The position numbers were made by a program, and so were the translations under genes. The notes under the pieces were generated by a model, which was not told the origin of the DNA, made no database searches, and saw only the letters and a program-made list of their open reading frames with translations. DNA of 60,000 nucleotides from Liolophura sinensis (Eukaryota; Mollusca; Polyplacophora; Chitonida; Chitonidae), in the NCBI RefSeq assembly GCF_032854445.1, contig NC_088300.1, forward strand, positions 78,657,084 to 78,717,083, given 5' to 3'. Shown here in pieces: positions 31,330 to 42,700 of the stretch. The first letter of the stretch is position 1. Each line of letters opens with the position of its first letter.

Positions 31330-31875
31330 GGCAGATGATACAATCACACCAGTTGTGAATTTGTCGACAGATTGCACATGACACACTTACACCGATTGTG
31401 AATTTGTCGTTAGGCTGCATATTGAACACTTACACCGACTGTGAATTTGTCGTTAAGCTGCATATGGGACAATCAAACCGATTGTGAATTTGTCGACAGA
31501 TTGCACATGACACACTTACACCGATTGTGAATTTGTCGTTAGGCTGCATATGGAAGACTTACACCGATTGTGAATTTGTCGTTAGGCTGCATATGGAACA
31601 ATCAAACCGATTGTGAATTTGTCGTTAGGCTGCATATGGAACAATCAAACCGATTGTGAATCTGTCGACAGATTGCAGATGATACCCTTACACAGATTGT
31701 GAATTTGTCGACAGATTGCAGATGATACACTTACACTGATTGTGAATTTGTCGACAGATTGCAGATGATATATTTACATCGATTGTGAATTTGTCGACAG
31801 ATTGCACATGACACACTTACACTGATTGTGAACTTGTCGACAGATTGCACACGGAACACTTTATAGACTGTATTC
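31330..31875 (+). repeat. 43-bp minisatellite
   Basis: About twelve copies of a unit containing ACCGATTGTGAATTTGTCG and either ACAGATTGCACATGACAC or TTAGGCTGCATATGGAAC; starts at 31394, 31437, 31480 and 31523. Confidence 0.95.
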
Positions 31876-31924
31876 ACAAATGACACTAACACTGATATAT
31901 TACGATATCCAATTTCACCACGGG

Positions 31925-32150
31925 ATTTATTCATTTGATTTGAGTGTTATGAGGTACTCAAGAATATTTGCTTTATACAGCACTAGACAGAAGTGAGCAG
32001 AGTCCGAGAGAAACCCATGACCATCCGCAGGCTGCAGAAACACGGTATCTTGTGAGACCGGAGAGGAAACTAGCATAAGTTGGATTTGAACTCACGCGAT
32101 CACATTGGTGAGAGGTTCATGGGCCATTTTGCTGCGCTGGCCACAGCATT
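31925..32150 (-). mobile_element. Diverged AAAT-tailed SINE
   Basis: Inverted copy with GTACTCAAGAATATTTGC, CCATCCGCAGGCTGCAG and TTGGATTTGAACTCACGC; about 20% diverged by eye. Confidence 0.75.
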
Positions 32151-32496
32151 ATTGCCTTTTCTTATAATCACTTATCTTTTGTGTACTGGGTTTTATTGGG
32201 TGAACATTTTATCTATAATTAATTAAGTAAATGCAATTAGCTGTAACTGTGTTCTCTTCCATCAGACAACGCTGGTGTGTTGAGGGATAGGCCCATTGCA
32301 GTCCACAACATGTCCAAGGTGCATATCGCTGAATGTACGCTATGGTACTAGATTGTCCATTAGTCGTAACAAAAATCCACTACTAACGTCAGAATACAGA
32401 CGCAGGAATTAGAGATATCTTTACCAAGTCATTGATACATACTTTATTTCTAGTCATTTTATTTCGTTTTTTGGTCTTTGTCTCATGTTTTACAGT

Positions 32497-32700
32497 ACTG
32501 TTCTGTATCCTAATCTGACATCTGTTGGATTTAGCAAAGTTGTTCTGTATCCAAATCTGACATCTGTTGGATTTAGCAAAGTTGTTCTGTATCCTGATCT
32601 GACATCTGTTGGATTTAGCAAAGTTGTTCTGTATCCTGTTCTGACATCTGTTGGATTTAGCAAGTTGTTCTGTATCCAAATCTGACATCTGTTGGATTTA
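32497..32700 (+). repeat. 42-bp minisatellite
   Basis: Five copies of TTCTGTATCC-AATCTGACATCTG-TTGGATTTAGCAAAG; starts at 32501 and 32543. Period divisible by three keeps frames open on both strands. Confidence 0.95.
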
Positions 32701-33400
32701 AAATTTTAGAACACACCTTGTGTCTTTAAACAGATAATAGACTTAAGAAACCATAATTAATCCTTATTTTATTCAACAGGAGTTTTCGTTATTTCGCTGA
32801 TATTGAGTTTTTGAAAGCAGAAAAATTTAGGTAAACAAAGTAACCTCTATGTACAGGTTAACACAATCTCGGTCAATTTGGCATTGTATAAACTTATATT
32901 ACCCTCTATACAAATGTTTTGAGGGTTTTTGCTACACCAGCTATGTTAATACCTTTACATGCACCTAATGCACTTACTTATAAAACTGTGTTCACAAAGA
33001 TCCAAATACTAGGCATGTGGTAACACCACGTGGTCGCCTAGTGTTAACCGCACAGCAGAACACCTGTTGGCGCCTGCCTTAGTCTCATTTTATGATAGCT
33101 TAGTGATAATCCTGTGTTATAAACCATACTGCGTACAGGGGCCGAATACATGGAGCCATTCTGACTTAAGACTGTCTGTCAAAATTAAGACTTCCTTACT
33201 ATTCTTAGTTTTTGGTTAGTGAATATGTCCAAGTTTGACATATTTTTGTTTTAAAATAACATTTTTGAGATGCTGAACAATTATAATTTCTAACCTATCC
33301 CCTTTTCCCTTCAGAATGTCGCTGAGTTCAACCCAAGAGATTAGCCAGTGGGGATATCGAGAATCCAGCCTGTGGGCCTATTCCATCAAACTTATTAAGC
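32701..33400. other. Intergenic, nothing recognised
   Basis: AT-rich sequence without supported features. Confidence 0.5.
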
Positions 33401-33401
33401 G

Positions 33402-33484
33402 AGTCTTCCCAGGTCGTATGTAAGAAAATCTATCAGCAACCTGCGGATGGTTGCGAGTTTCCCCGGGCTCTTTCCTTTCTCACC
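33402..33484 (+). mobile_element. SINE body fragment
   Basis: CAGCAACCTGCGGATGGTTG and CCCCGGGCTCT match the middle of the AAAT-tailed SINE; it leads straight into the 19-bp array. Confidence 0.65.
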
Positions 33485-33485
33485 A

Positions 33486-34350
33486 ATGCAGTTTTTACCA
33501 CCACATACTGGGATTATCACCACATGCTGGGTTTTTCCCCACATGCTTTGATTACCATCACATGCTGTTATTACCACCACATGCTGTGATTACCATCACA
33601 TGCTGGGATTATCACCACATGCTGTTATTACCATCACACGCTGAGATTACCACCATATGCTGGGATTACCACCACAAGCTGGGATTATCACCACATGCTG
33701 GGATTACCACCACATGCTGGGATTACCACCACAATCTGTTATTGCCACCACATACTGGGATTACCACCACATGCTGTTATTACCACCACATGCTGGGATT
33801 ACCACCACATGCCGTTATTACCACCACATGCTGTTATTACCACCACATGCTGTAATTACCACCACATGCATTTATTATCACCACAATCTGTTATTGCCAC
33901 AACATAATGGGATTACCACCACATGCTGTTATTACCACCACATGCTGTTATTACCACCACAAGCTGGGATTATCACCACATGCTGTTATTACCACCACAT
34001 GCTGGGATTACCACCACAATCTGTTATTGCCACCACATACTGGGATTACCACCACATGCTGGGATTACCACCACAATCTGTTATTGCCACCACATACTGG
34101 GATTACCACCACATGCTGTTATTACCACCACACGGTGGGATTATCACCACATGCTGTTATTATCACCACAAGCTGGGATTATCACCACATGCTGTTATTA
34201 CCACCACATGCTGGCATTACCACCACACGCTGGGATTACCACGATATGCTGCTATTACTACCACATACTGTGATTACTACCACATACCACCACATGTTGG
34301 GATTAACACCACATGCTGGGATTAACACCACATACTGGGATTATCACCAC
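33486..34350 (+). repeat. 19-bp minisatellite, first segment
   Basis: About 45 copies of TGGGATTACCACCACATGC, with a TGTTATT variant. Starts at 33661, 33680 and 33699 give the period. The array is interrupted at 34351 by duplicated gene sequence and resumes at about 34895. Confidence 0.95.
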
Positions 34351-34526
34351 ATGCTCATTGTCACATGTAAAACATATGTCTGACACCTGAACCCATTCAT
34401 CCAATTTATTTAACAAGAGTCTTCAAATATGAATTACATATATATAATCCAGAAGACTATTGAGTATTCGTCAGGTAAATGTGAGTGCCTTTGTGTTTCA
34501 GTGGACTGTGATGGTACGGCTGATCT
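34351..34526 (+). pseudogene. Duplicate of gene 2 intron end plus start of VWA3 exon
   Basis: 176 bp nearly identical to 25697-25872: intron end, the acceptor GTGTTTCAG and the first 25 bp of the gene 2 VWA3 exon (encoding VDCDGTAD). It stops mid-exon and is joined to the promoter duplicate. The left junction shares ATGCT with the 19-bp repeat. Differences from the source are few (for example GCGTTTCAG to GTGTTTCAG), so the event is fairly recent. Confidence 0.95.
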
Positions 34527-34527
34527 T

Positions 34528-34894
34528 CCTTCGTTTATTTATTTAGTTTAGTCGTTTCCACTGGATATGTGTCTTAAGGCTCAACAACAACCAAAGAACG
34601 TCCACCCGCCGCTTATCACATAGTAAGCATTAATGTCAGGGATTTCGCAACCTGAATCAACGTATCAAATGTTATGAGTTATCGCCAAATTCTTGGATTG
34701 GGGATTGATTTGCGGCCAAGAAATGTGGATGATCTGGTACTGGGGATAATAAAGCACGTGTTATGATCGAGTACACATGGGTGGCAAGGCTGACTGATTG
34801 CACACTCCGCAGGACCTGTTTGGGCGTGACAAGCAGGCTGGTGTATAAAACCGTGGGGCCGGGCAGGGCGTTACCCCTCTGAAAACGTAGGGAG
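34528..34894 (+). promoter_or_regulatory. Duplicate of the gene 3 promoter region
   Basis: It matches 37738-38113 closely over about 370 bp, including the TATAAAA box (34844-34850 here; 38061-38067 at gene 3). A short deletion is seen near CAAATG-TTATGAG. The duplicate ends just upstream of the part corresponding to the gene 3 5' UTR donor, so no GTGAGT is retained; the 19-bp repeat follows. It is an orphan promoter unless transcription proceeds into the minisatellite. Confidence 0.9.
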
Positions 34895-35090
34895 TACCAC
34901 CACATGCTGTAATTACCTTCACACGCTTGGGTTATCACCACGTGCTGGAATTTCCACCACAATCTGTCATTACCACCACATACTGGGATTACCACCACAT
35001 GCTATTATTACCACCACAAGCTGGGATTATCACCACATACTGTTATTATTACCACATGCTGGGATTACCATCACATGCTGGGATTTGTGA
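34895..35090 (+). repeat. 19-bp minisatellite, second segment
   Basis: About ten further copies of the same TACCACCACATGCTGGGAT unit, continuing the array on the far side of the inserted duplicates. Confidence 0.95.
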
Positions 35091-35334
35091 CGATCGTTAG
35101 TAAGCATAGCCCTAACTGTTCACCGCCCAGCATGGTGAAACTTCAGGCTGGTGCACAGTAACTACCATCTTAATGTATATCAATAATTTTGAAAATCATT
35201 CTTGTAAGGAACTGAACAGGTGTATTTTTCGAATGATTCACTTCAGTGAGAGCTAATACCCACGAAACATTACATATAGTTATGTAAAGTAACACGCATA
35301 TTCATGTTATTCACGTAAAGGGTGTAGGGTGGTT

Positions 35335-35462
35335 TATGGTCGTGGGTTTCCCCCGGGCTCTGCCCGGTTTCCTCTCACCATAATGCTGGCCGCCGTCGTA
35401 TAAGTGAAATATTCTTGAGTACGGCGTAAAACACCATTCAAATAAATAAATAAATAAATGAA
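35335..35462 (+). mobile_element. AAAT-tailed SINE, 5'-truncated
   Basis: GTGGGTTTCCCCCGGGCTCT through ACACCATTCAAATAAATAAA; the body is close to consensus. Confidence 0.85.
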
Positions 35463-36080
35463 CAAGTAGGATGGTTTATGTGTTTCCCATAGACATGTTT
35501 TTTCGTTATCCGATCCTTTTGTGTGGTGGAAATATCCAAGTATATGTAACTTTCCCAGCCAGGTATCTATGATATGATAGAGTACAAGGAAAGGATCGCC
35601 AAACATTCTCATCGATTATTGTTGTGACACCAGGGCTGGGTAGTTCATTGTTAGTCAGAGACAGCACAATACACCGTGATTAGATCTGAACACAATGCCC
35701 TACATCCAAGGCGCCAAACTTTGAAGGTCTTCTTAACAGTGAACACGGTTCGTTGATTTGCAAACAGTGAACAATGCCTTTACGCTGCTAATGTCTATTG
35801 TATTGCCTAGGCAGTGTATTTTTACCCCAGTTCCCTTTGAGCACAGACAGGGTTTACATCTCTATCTACCCCTGACAAGGTCACAGAAATGGCAAATAGT
35901 GACAAGATGACAAAAACCAATCTCCAACGGGTCATCTTGCGTCGAAAGCCAAAAACTATTCTTCTCTTGAAAGAAAACTGTAATTTTTTATACAAGCTGC
36001 TTATAGTGTGGATAACTGTAAATTTCTGCTGTATGGAATACGGTTCGAAAAACTACAGTTCAAAAAACTTCTACTTTGGT
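35463..36080. other. Intergenic, nothing recognised
   Basis: No feature supported. Confidence 0.5.
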
Positions 36081-36215
36081 AGAAACTAGAACTCTACAAA
36101 CAGTAGCTCTACAAAACTACAGCTCTACAAGCTACGGCCCTACAAACTACAGCTCTACAACCTGTAGACCTACAAACTGCTGTAACTCTATAAACAACCA
36201 CATCTCTATAAAGTA
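36081..36215 (+). repeat. Short CTACAAACTACAG-type repeat
   Basis: Loose tandem array of 12- to 18-bp words built on AGCTCTACAAACTACAG. Confidence 0.7.
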
Positions 36216-36239
36216 CGGCTCCACAATTTTAGATTATTT

Positions 36240-37335
36240 GTGTGAACCGCTACACGGGTTCATGCATTTTGAATAGTGTTTTTTTCAATTATACAAAAAT
36301 ATGACAGCCAATCCTTAAATACCTTGAATGGCTGAATATATCTTTTAGTTTCACTTTCATCGACGACATTTTATTAGTCAAAATTTGAGGAAAATAATAA
36401 AACTTTTAACTGTTTTAATGTTTATTGTTACTACGTCCCAGTCGTCTGTACACCAGTCTCGCTTCGGAACAAATCTTTTTCAGAACAGGTATATACCTAT
36501 GTATGTATATCTTGGGTTTACGTCGTACTTAACAATTTTCAATAAGATTAAAGCGAGGACTCATTAGGTGTGTATACATATACGCTAATGTTTCTTCTGT
36601 CAGCAGGTTGAGACCATACCGCCAAAGTTCTGCCGCCACTGAAAAACCATGTCGGAGGCACCACACATGACACCCCACCCGGTCACATAATACTGACACC
36701 AAACATTATCTAACTGCTCACTTGTAACATTAATATTTAAAAACGGGTCGTGATGAGCGTCTTTAATTTTCATTGGAATGTAACGCCCTTATCAAGGTAT
36801 ACTGCTGTGTTAAGGTTGTGACAACATATATTTCAGCTTGAAGCGAGCAGTAATTCTGGGGAACACGATTGTGACAGGTTTAGGTCACCTAAGTACATGG
36901 CGGTAAAGAGGGGTCAGCAGGGATATCCCTTGTTTACCGTTACACAGTAATTTTGGTTTTGAATTCTCACCAGCATACCGAACAGTTTTTCGGGAAATCA
37001 GTAAAAAATGGTTACGGGGAACATTTTTTAATCCTCCGAGTGAAGAACGGTAGGCTTGCAGCTCTCAGTTTGGACGAGTAAATAATGACAAAAAATTGCT
37101 GTATTCGTACGTTAGTTGATACATTCATATTCATCGTTTGTACATTTTATAACCATGGCAGTCATTGCACTAAATATCACGGCGTGAGAGAAGCCGGAAT
37201 ATATAATTGTAAAATGGAAATGAATAATAATGGTACACTTTCAATTTTTTTTACAAACTGCGACTCTTTAAATTATAACGATATTTTACAGATAGCATAA
37301 CTTTTTACTTTGTGTCAAAACCTAAATATGAATTT
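36240..37335. other. Intergenic, nothing recognised
   Basis: Open frames at 36385-36567 and 37085-37300 are short and carry no recognisable motif. Confidence 0.5.
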
Positions 37336-37336
37336 G

Positions 37337-37560
37337 GGCCCTCCATAGCTCAACTGACTTAGCGCGCTGGCGCAGCGTAATGACCCAGAAGCCTCTCACC
37401 AATGCGGTCGCTGTGATTTCAAGTCCAGCTGTTGCTGGCTTCCTCTCCGGCCGTACTGGCTGCCCAGTTTCCTTCCACCATAATGCTGGCATCCGTCATA
37501 TAAGTGAAATATTCTTGAGTACGGCGTAAAACACCAATCAAATAAATAAATAGAATAAAA
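37337..37560 (+). mobile_element. AAAT-tailed SINE with tRNA-like head
   Basis: GGCCCTCCATAGCTCAACTG (A-box-like), GTGATTTCAAGTCC (B-box-like), then a partly deleted body and the ACACCAATCAAATAAATAAA tail. It lies about 180 bp upstream of the duplicated promoter block of gene 3. Confidence 0.9.
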
Positions 37561-37737
37561 ATGAATTCGGTCCCATATATTTTAAACGAAGGAGATAACC
37601 TCTCATAGATGCAAATATGTTTTGCAAAACGCGCAATTTTAGTATTGTGAAACTATAATGTACAAGAGATAAACTGTTCAGAATTAATTCTACACATCTG
37701 AAATGGGACAAAACCTCGAGGCTAAACCGCATTAGTA

Positions 37738-38113
37738 CCTTCGTTTATTTATTTAGTTTAGTCGTTTCCACTGGATATGTGTCTTAAGGCTCAACAACAA
37801 CCAAAGAACGTCCACCCGCCGCTTATCACATAGTAAGCATTAAAGTCAGAGATTTCGCAACCTGAATCAACGTATCAAATGCGTTGGAGTTGGAGTTATC
37901 GCCAAATTCTTGGATTGGGGATTGATTTGCGGCCAAGAAATGTGGATGATCTGGTACTGGGGATAATAAAGCACGTGTTATGATCGAGTACACATGGGTG
38001 GCAAGGCTGACTGATTGCACACTCCGCAGGACCTGTTTGGGCGTGACAAGCAGGCTGGTGTATAAAACCCAGTGGGGCCGGACAGGGCGTCACTCCTCTG
38101 AAAACGTAGGGAG
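37738..38113 (+). promoter_or_regulatory. Gene 3 promoter region with TATA box
   Basis: TATAAAA lies at 38061-38067 in a GC-rich setting, with a plausible start about 25-30 bases downstream (TCACTCC near 38091). The 5' UTR donor follows at 38157. The block is duplicated at 34528-34894. Assignment to gene 3 rests on position, orientation and the downstream splice sites. Confidence 0.7.
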
Positions 38114-38156
38114 CAACCTGGTGATTCTCACTGACTTGTGCCTGTCGTCGGAAGCG
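38092..38156 (+). other. Gene 3 5' UTR exon (predicted)
   Basis: It starts at the inferred initiation site about 30 bp after the TATA box and ends at GGAAGCG before the donor GTGAGT (38157). It contains no ATG. The next exon begins at 39705, giving an intron of about 1.5 kb. Confidence 0.55.
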
Positions 38157-39704
38157 GTGAGTAGAATCAAGATTCGTTTATAGTTAGATTCAGTAATTAT
38201 TTACCTTTTTGGCATTATAAGCCAATAATAATTACGATTTAAGTTCACGGTCTGTAGTTATTTTCTATTCAATGCACTGTATCAAGTTATAGCTTTTCCT
38301 CCAGTTTTTAGCAGTAGTAAAGAAGCGAAGTAATTTTGCGTAATTTTTTTTCACGTTCGTAATTACTTATAGCAGACAATTCATCAATATTTACCAATTG
38401 TTTTTAGTATTATATTGCAAGCACGAGTGGGTGTAAACCAATGATAGCGTCACCGTTCAGTGGTCACCATCACGGACTGATTCCCAGCGGTAAAGTACTC
38501 ATTTAAGTTGGAGGACTCACAGTTCGCATCGGCAACATTACCAGATCATGATAAGCGATTCAATCTTAACACACGTGGTAATCTTATTCTAGCCAACATT
38601 AAGAAAGTAACAGTTTGAAAAGAATTGATTTTTTTCCTACCTCATGCACGTGATGAAATCATTTTTGTTCAGTGGTAAACAATTATAAACACACTGCTTA
38701 AACAAATTTCATACCACTCCATACAAGACATCCCATACCCCTCCATACAACACATTTCATACCCCTCCATACAGCACATTCCATACCCGTAAATACAACA
38801 CGTTTTCTACCCCTTAATACAACACATCCCATACCCCTCCATACAACACATTTTATTTTCGTATTCGCAATCAATCTGTGCTTTGTTAATCTTGATCAGA
38901 TCCAACCTTAAATAGGCTCCGTTCAGATCTTGCTTCGGTGTGGAACTTCATCTGACACTGGGGTGATAAAATATGAGGTTAAAATCTTGGAAAGGCTTTT
39001 CCTGATGGTCAAGCATATTTTGCCGATATCTAGACGAGATTCATCGAGATTTGGCGGTAGAGTTTCTAGTTACACTATCGGATACCATTTCACTTCCGTT
39101 TGACAACATTGGCACAATAGAGTCATTTTCCGCTTCTGTTACTTGTATACTGGCAGGCATAACAACTGAAAGTTAAAGATAGCCTAAAGATCAGCCAAGC
39201 ATGTAACAATGAGTATTTTTCTCCAGTTCTGCTTTAGTGGTCATCTTTAATCTGTTTAGTCAGTGGTATACAGAACCTGATTCGACACATTCTGAGCAAG
39301 CCTTCACGCGACACCAAACACTACATCGAAACAGGGGAAAGCTTTGATAGAATGTAGCCCAGTGACCTGTTTTCTTCGCATAACAGTTCTAGTTCATTTG
39401 TAAACTGGTAGATGGACAAGGCCTAGCAAAATGGATGTTTCGTTTTCCCCAGTTAGTGATATCTGTTTTAAGGGCTTTATTATTCTTTTGAACGGTTCTT
39501 ATTTATGGAAATCTGAACTATTTTTCTTTGACATTTTTTTATTGTACGCCTGGATAAGTTTACCGTTAAATTATTGAATTTTTGACCTTGGCCAAATCTC
39601 CTTGTGAGTTCATCCAATTTTATAGTTAATCCCATGCAAAAAAAAAATGTTTCTTTTCTTTTGTCTTTGGTTCAGAAAGCGATTGTTTCTGTGTTTATTT
39701 TCAG
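38157..39704. other. Gene 3 first intron
   Basis: AT-rich intron between the 5' UTR exon and the signal-peptide exon; it ends in TGTTTATTTTCAG. Besides the 24-bp repeat at 38706, I see nothing in it. Confidence 0.5.
38706..38852 (+). repeat. 24-bp tandem repeat in gene 3 intron 1
   Basis: About six copies of CATACCCCTCCATACAACACATTT; starts at 38710, 38734 and 38758. Confidence 0.9.
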
Positions 39705-39710
39705 AACCAA

Positions 39711-39792
39711 ATGAAGCTGATACTGTTCACATTGCTGCTAGCAGCCGCTGCGGCCTCGGAAAATCTCAACACGTTATTGCTTCAGTTGAAAC
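39711..39792 (+). CDS. Gene 3 exon with signal peptide
   Basis: The exon begins at 39705 after TTTATTTTCAG; the ATG at 39711 opens MKLILFTLLLAAAAASE, a textbook signal peptide with likely cleavage after AAAAS or nearby. NLNTLLLQLK follows. The donor GTGAGT comes after 39792, phase 1. Confidence 0.9.
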
Positions 39793-42700
39793 GTGAGTTA
39801 TCCCTTCGCCAAATATCAGACAAGCCATTTTCTGAGACACATTCCATATTTCTATATATTATTATCGTCGCTTTCATAGTTAGAAAGTTGTACAGATTAC
39901 TTCTAGATCGATGCAACCTAGACACTGACCTCAGTAGAGGTTTTAGCAGTACAATCCTTTAGCTGCCGGCTGGAGAGCCAGCACTCAGTATAATACTGAC
40001 CTGGGTTTTCTCTGTTACAGGGGCCCTTGGAGAAGAGCTACAAGTTGCGACTGAAAAATGTAACTATATCTTTGTTCTCATTTTTGTTTTGTTATAGTAT
40101 TATTATACTGACATTCAGTTGTTGGTTTAAATATATCTCATTGCTCAGTGTATTTAGAAACATTTTACTTGGTAATTCTTGTTCAGCGATCTGTTGTTTT
40201 TTTGTTTTGTTTTTTTTGTTTTGTTTCGTTTTTTTCTTTTCTTATATATTTATTGTAAAATAAAAGGAGCAAAAATGATGATTGAGAAATATTTACCATT
40301 TATTTGAAACTTGTGCTTTTCTGGGATATGTTATTTTAACTCCCCTGTCGCTTTCTTCAGCGTGCGGTTTCCGTGGTGACATAGTTTTCCTAATAGATGC
40401 GTCCAGCAGTATAACCCAAGGGGAATATGACACGGCTAAAGGATTTGTTAAGCAACTGATGTCTGGTTTTAACATATCCGATGACCAGATCCGTGTGGGT
40501 CTGGTTGTCTTTAACCAGTTTGTTAACATCACCTACCACTTGAACAAGATCACTGAGCCTGGGCAGACAGGCACGTCTCTTCGCGATCTCGTGGACACTG
40601 TGGCTCCCATTCAAGTAGGCACCTTCACACATAAAGCCCTCAAGGCCGTTCGAGAAGAGATGTTAACGCCCGACAACGGAGATCGACCGGATGTGCCAAA
40701 CATTGTGATCGTTCTAACCGACGGGCAGAGCCGGAAGCCGGAAGAAACCGTGACGGAGGCGGCCATGTTGAGGGAAGCTGGAACCCTCATGTTTGCCATC
40801 TCCGTGGGAAGATGGAGGAGCGACACGGAGCTCCAGGTGCTAGCCTCCAAACCCGCATCGCAGTATACATTTGCCGTGGAAACGTTTGATGGACTGGAAA
40901 CAATCAGATCAGCTCTCAGCGAAAAAACTTGCCAAGGTTTGTCTATAATGCCAAATTCGTATGTATTTGATAAGCAATTTAAGATTGTTTTAGTGAGCAT
41001 GTAATGTATTAACATGAGCTATATTGATAAACATTTTTAGGGTATATAGTTACACTCACATTGGTAGAAAGGCAAAACAAGTTTACGACTTGTCCAGAGT
41101 TAAACATCTCAAGAAACAGAGTATCACTGACGAGCATGATGATTGTCAGTTCTCTGACTTTTCTAAAGCGAACAGATCGATTTATTGTTCATTGGAGTAA
41201 TATCTACGTAACTGAGCATGCATTATCTTCTATTTAGTTGATGGTCTTCTGTGCCACATTTACATGTAAGGATACTAGTATATACCACGTGACCACATTT
41301 AGCAACCGTAGTGGCCTTTCAGTGAATACTCTAATAGTATATAGTGAGAATTTCCCCTTAGCTCAAGTGGTAGAACTCTGTATTTCGGAAGATTAGAGTT
41401 CAAATCCCTGTGTGACCCACCTCGGTGTAATCATAGTGACGGCGTCACCAATCCCATCACAAAGGACCATGAGGTGCTATCGTTCATTTGTTTAGCCCAC
41501 TACACTAGGCTCGCTACCCTAGTGAGTAACACTTTATCCAGTTGTAAATCTGACACGCTCAGAAGATATAGTGTCGATGAAATACTAAATAGAGGCCTAA
41601 CTAAATGAGAGGCCTAACTTTATCCTTGAAGCTCTGACAATGTGGCACGAAGGAAATCTTCCCAATTTACGGTTCTTCTCTTTGTGTTTTTATTCAGTTC
41701 TGGAAAAGCCTCCGAAGTTGATCACAGGTGAGATTGTCATCACTTTTTCTCTTATTTAAGTTCATCTATAATTTACTCGTCGAAATCGCCAATTCAGTAA
41801 TGAAGGAACAAATTCGTAACCGGTCTCAGGTTTCGAAACGTCTCTCGAAACATACTGACTGTTTTCAATTCTCATTATTGTTTTTCATTTTTTCACAGAA
41901 TGCTTTACCAAAGCTGATATTCTGTTTGTTATTGACGGTTCCAAAAGTATTTCCCCACAGAACTTCGAGACAGCGAAAACCTTTGTCGCGAAGATGCTGG
42001 ATAGCTACATCATCTCTCCCGAATATGTTCGTGTGGCCGTCATGACGTTTGACCAGAAGGTTAGACACGGCTTCTACTTTAACACCTACGAGATACTTGA
42101 TGATGTAAAGAACGCAGTGCAAACTCTGGAACAGTATCAGGTGGGCACGTTCACGCACAAAGCCCTGGAGGCGGCCCGCAAAGACTACTTCAATCCAATC
42201 AACGGTGAGAGAGAAGACGCTCCCAACATCATCATCCTATTAACCGATGGACGTTCCCGAAAACCAGAGAAAACCCTTCAGCAAGCTGACATTACGAAGA
42301 GCTTCGACATCACACTAATGACAATTGGCATTGGCAACTCGAAGATAGAAGAGCTGGAATCCATTGCCACTGTAGACGGTGAACCCTTGACCTTTTCTGT
42401 GCATGAGTTCGACCAGCTGGTTGGCATTACAAGTGGCCTTGTGGAGCAGACGTGCAAAGGTAAGTTTGGTTTATAATGAGTACCCTATAGCTTTATGCTG
42501 CCTGTTTATTAAACTGTATATCCTGCTTCAGTAGAAGAGGTCATTATTTTGCAGTTGCATGTTGAGTACCTCGATTAAAATATATGGTAGTGTTTGTCAA
42601 CATCATGCAAACTGGAACTGGTTTAACATAAAGTGACAGAGTCGCTAGTTTACGTTATCTCCAGTCATTCGCCGTGAGTTTTGGTTATGATGTGTTCAAA

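Noticed and set aside
33451-34383. Long His/Thr-rich open frames
   Set aside because: Products of the 19-bp array read in successive frames; no coding evidence.
34672-34998. 108-codon minus-strand frame, with a near-identical partner at 37826-38093
   Set aside because: It is the reverse strand of the duplicated gene 3 promoter; its duplication explains its apparent conservation.
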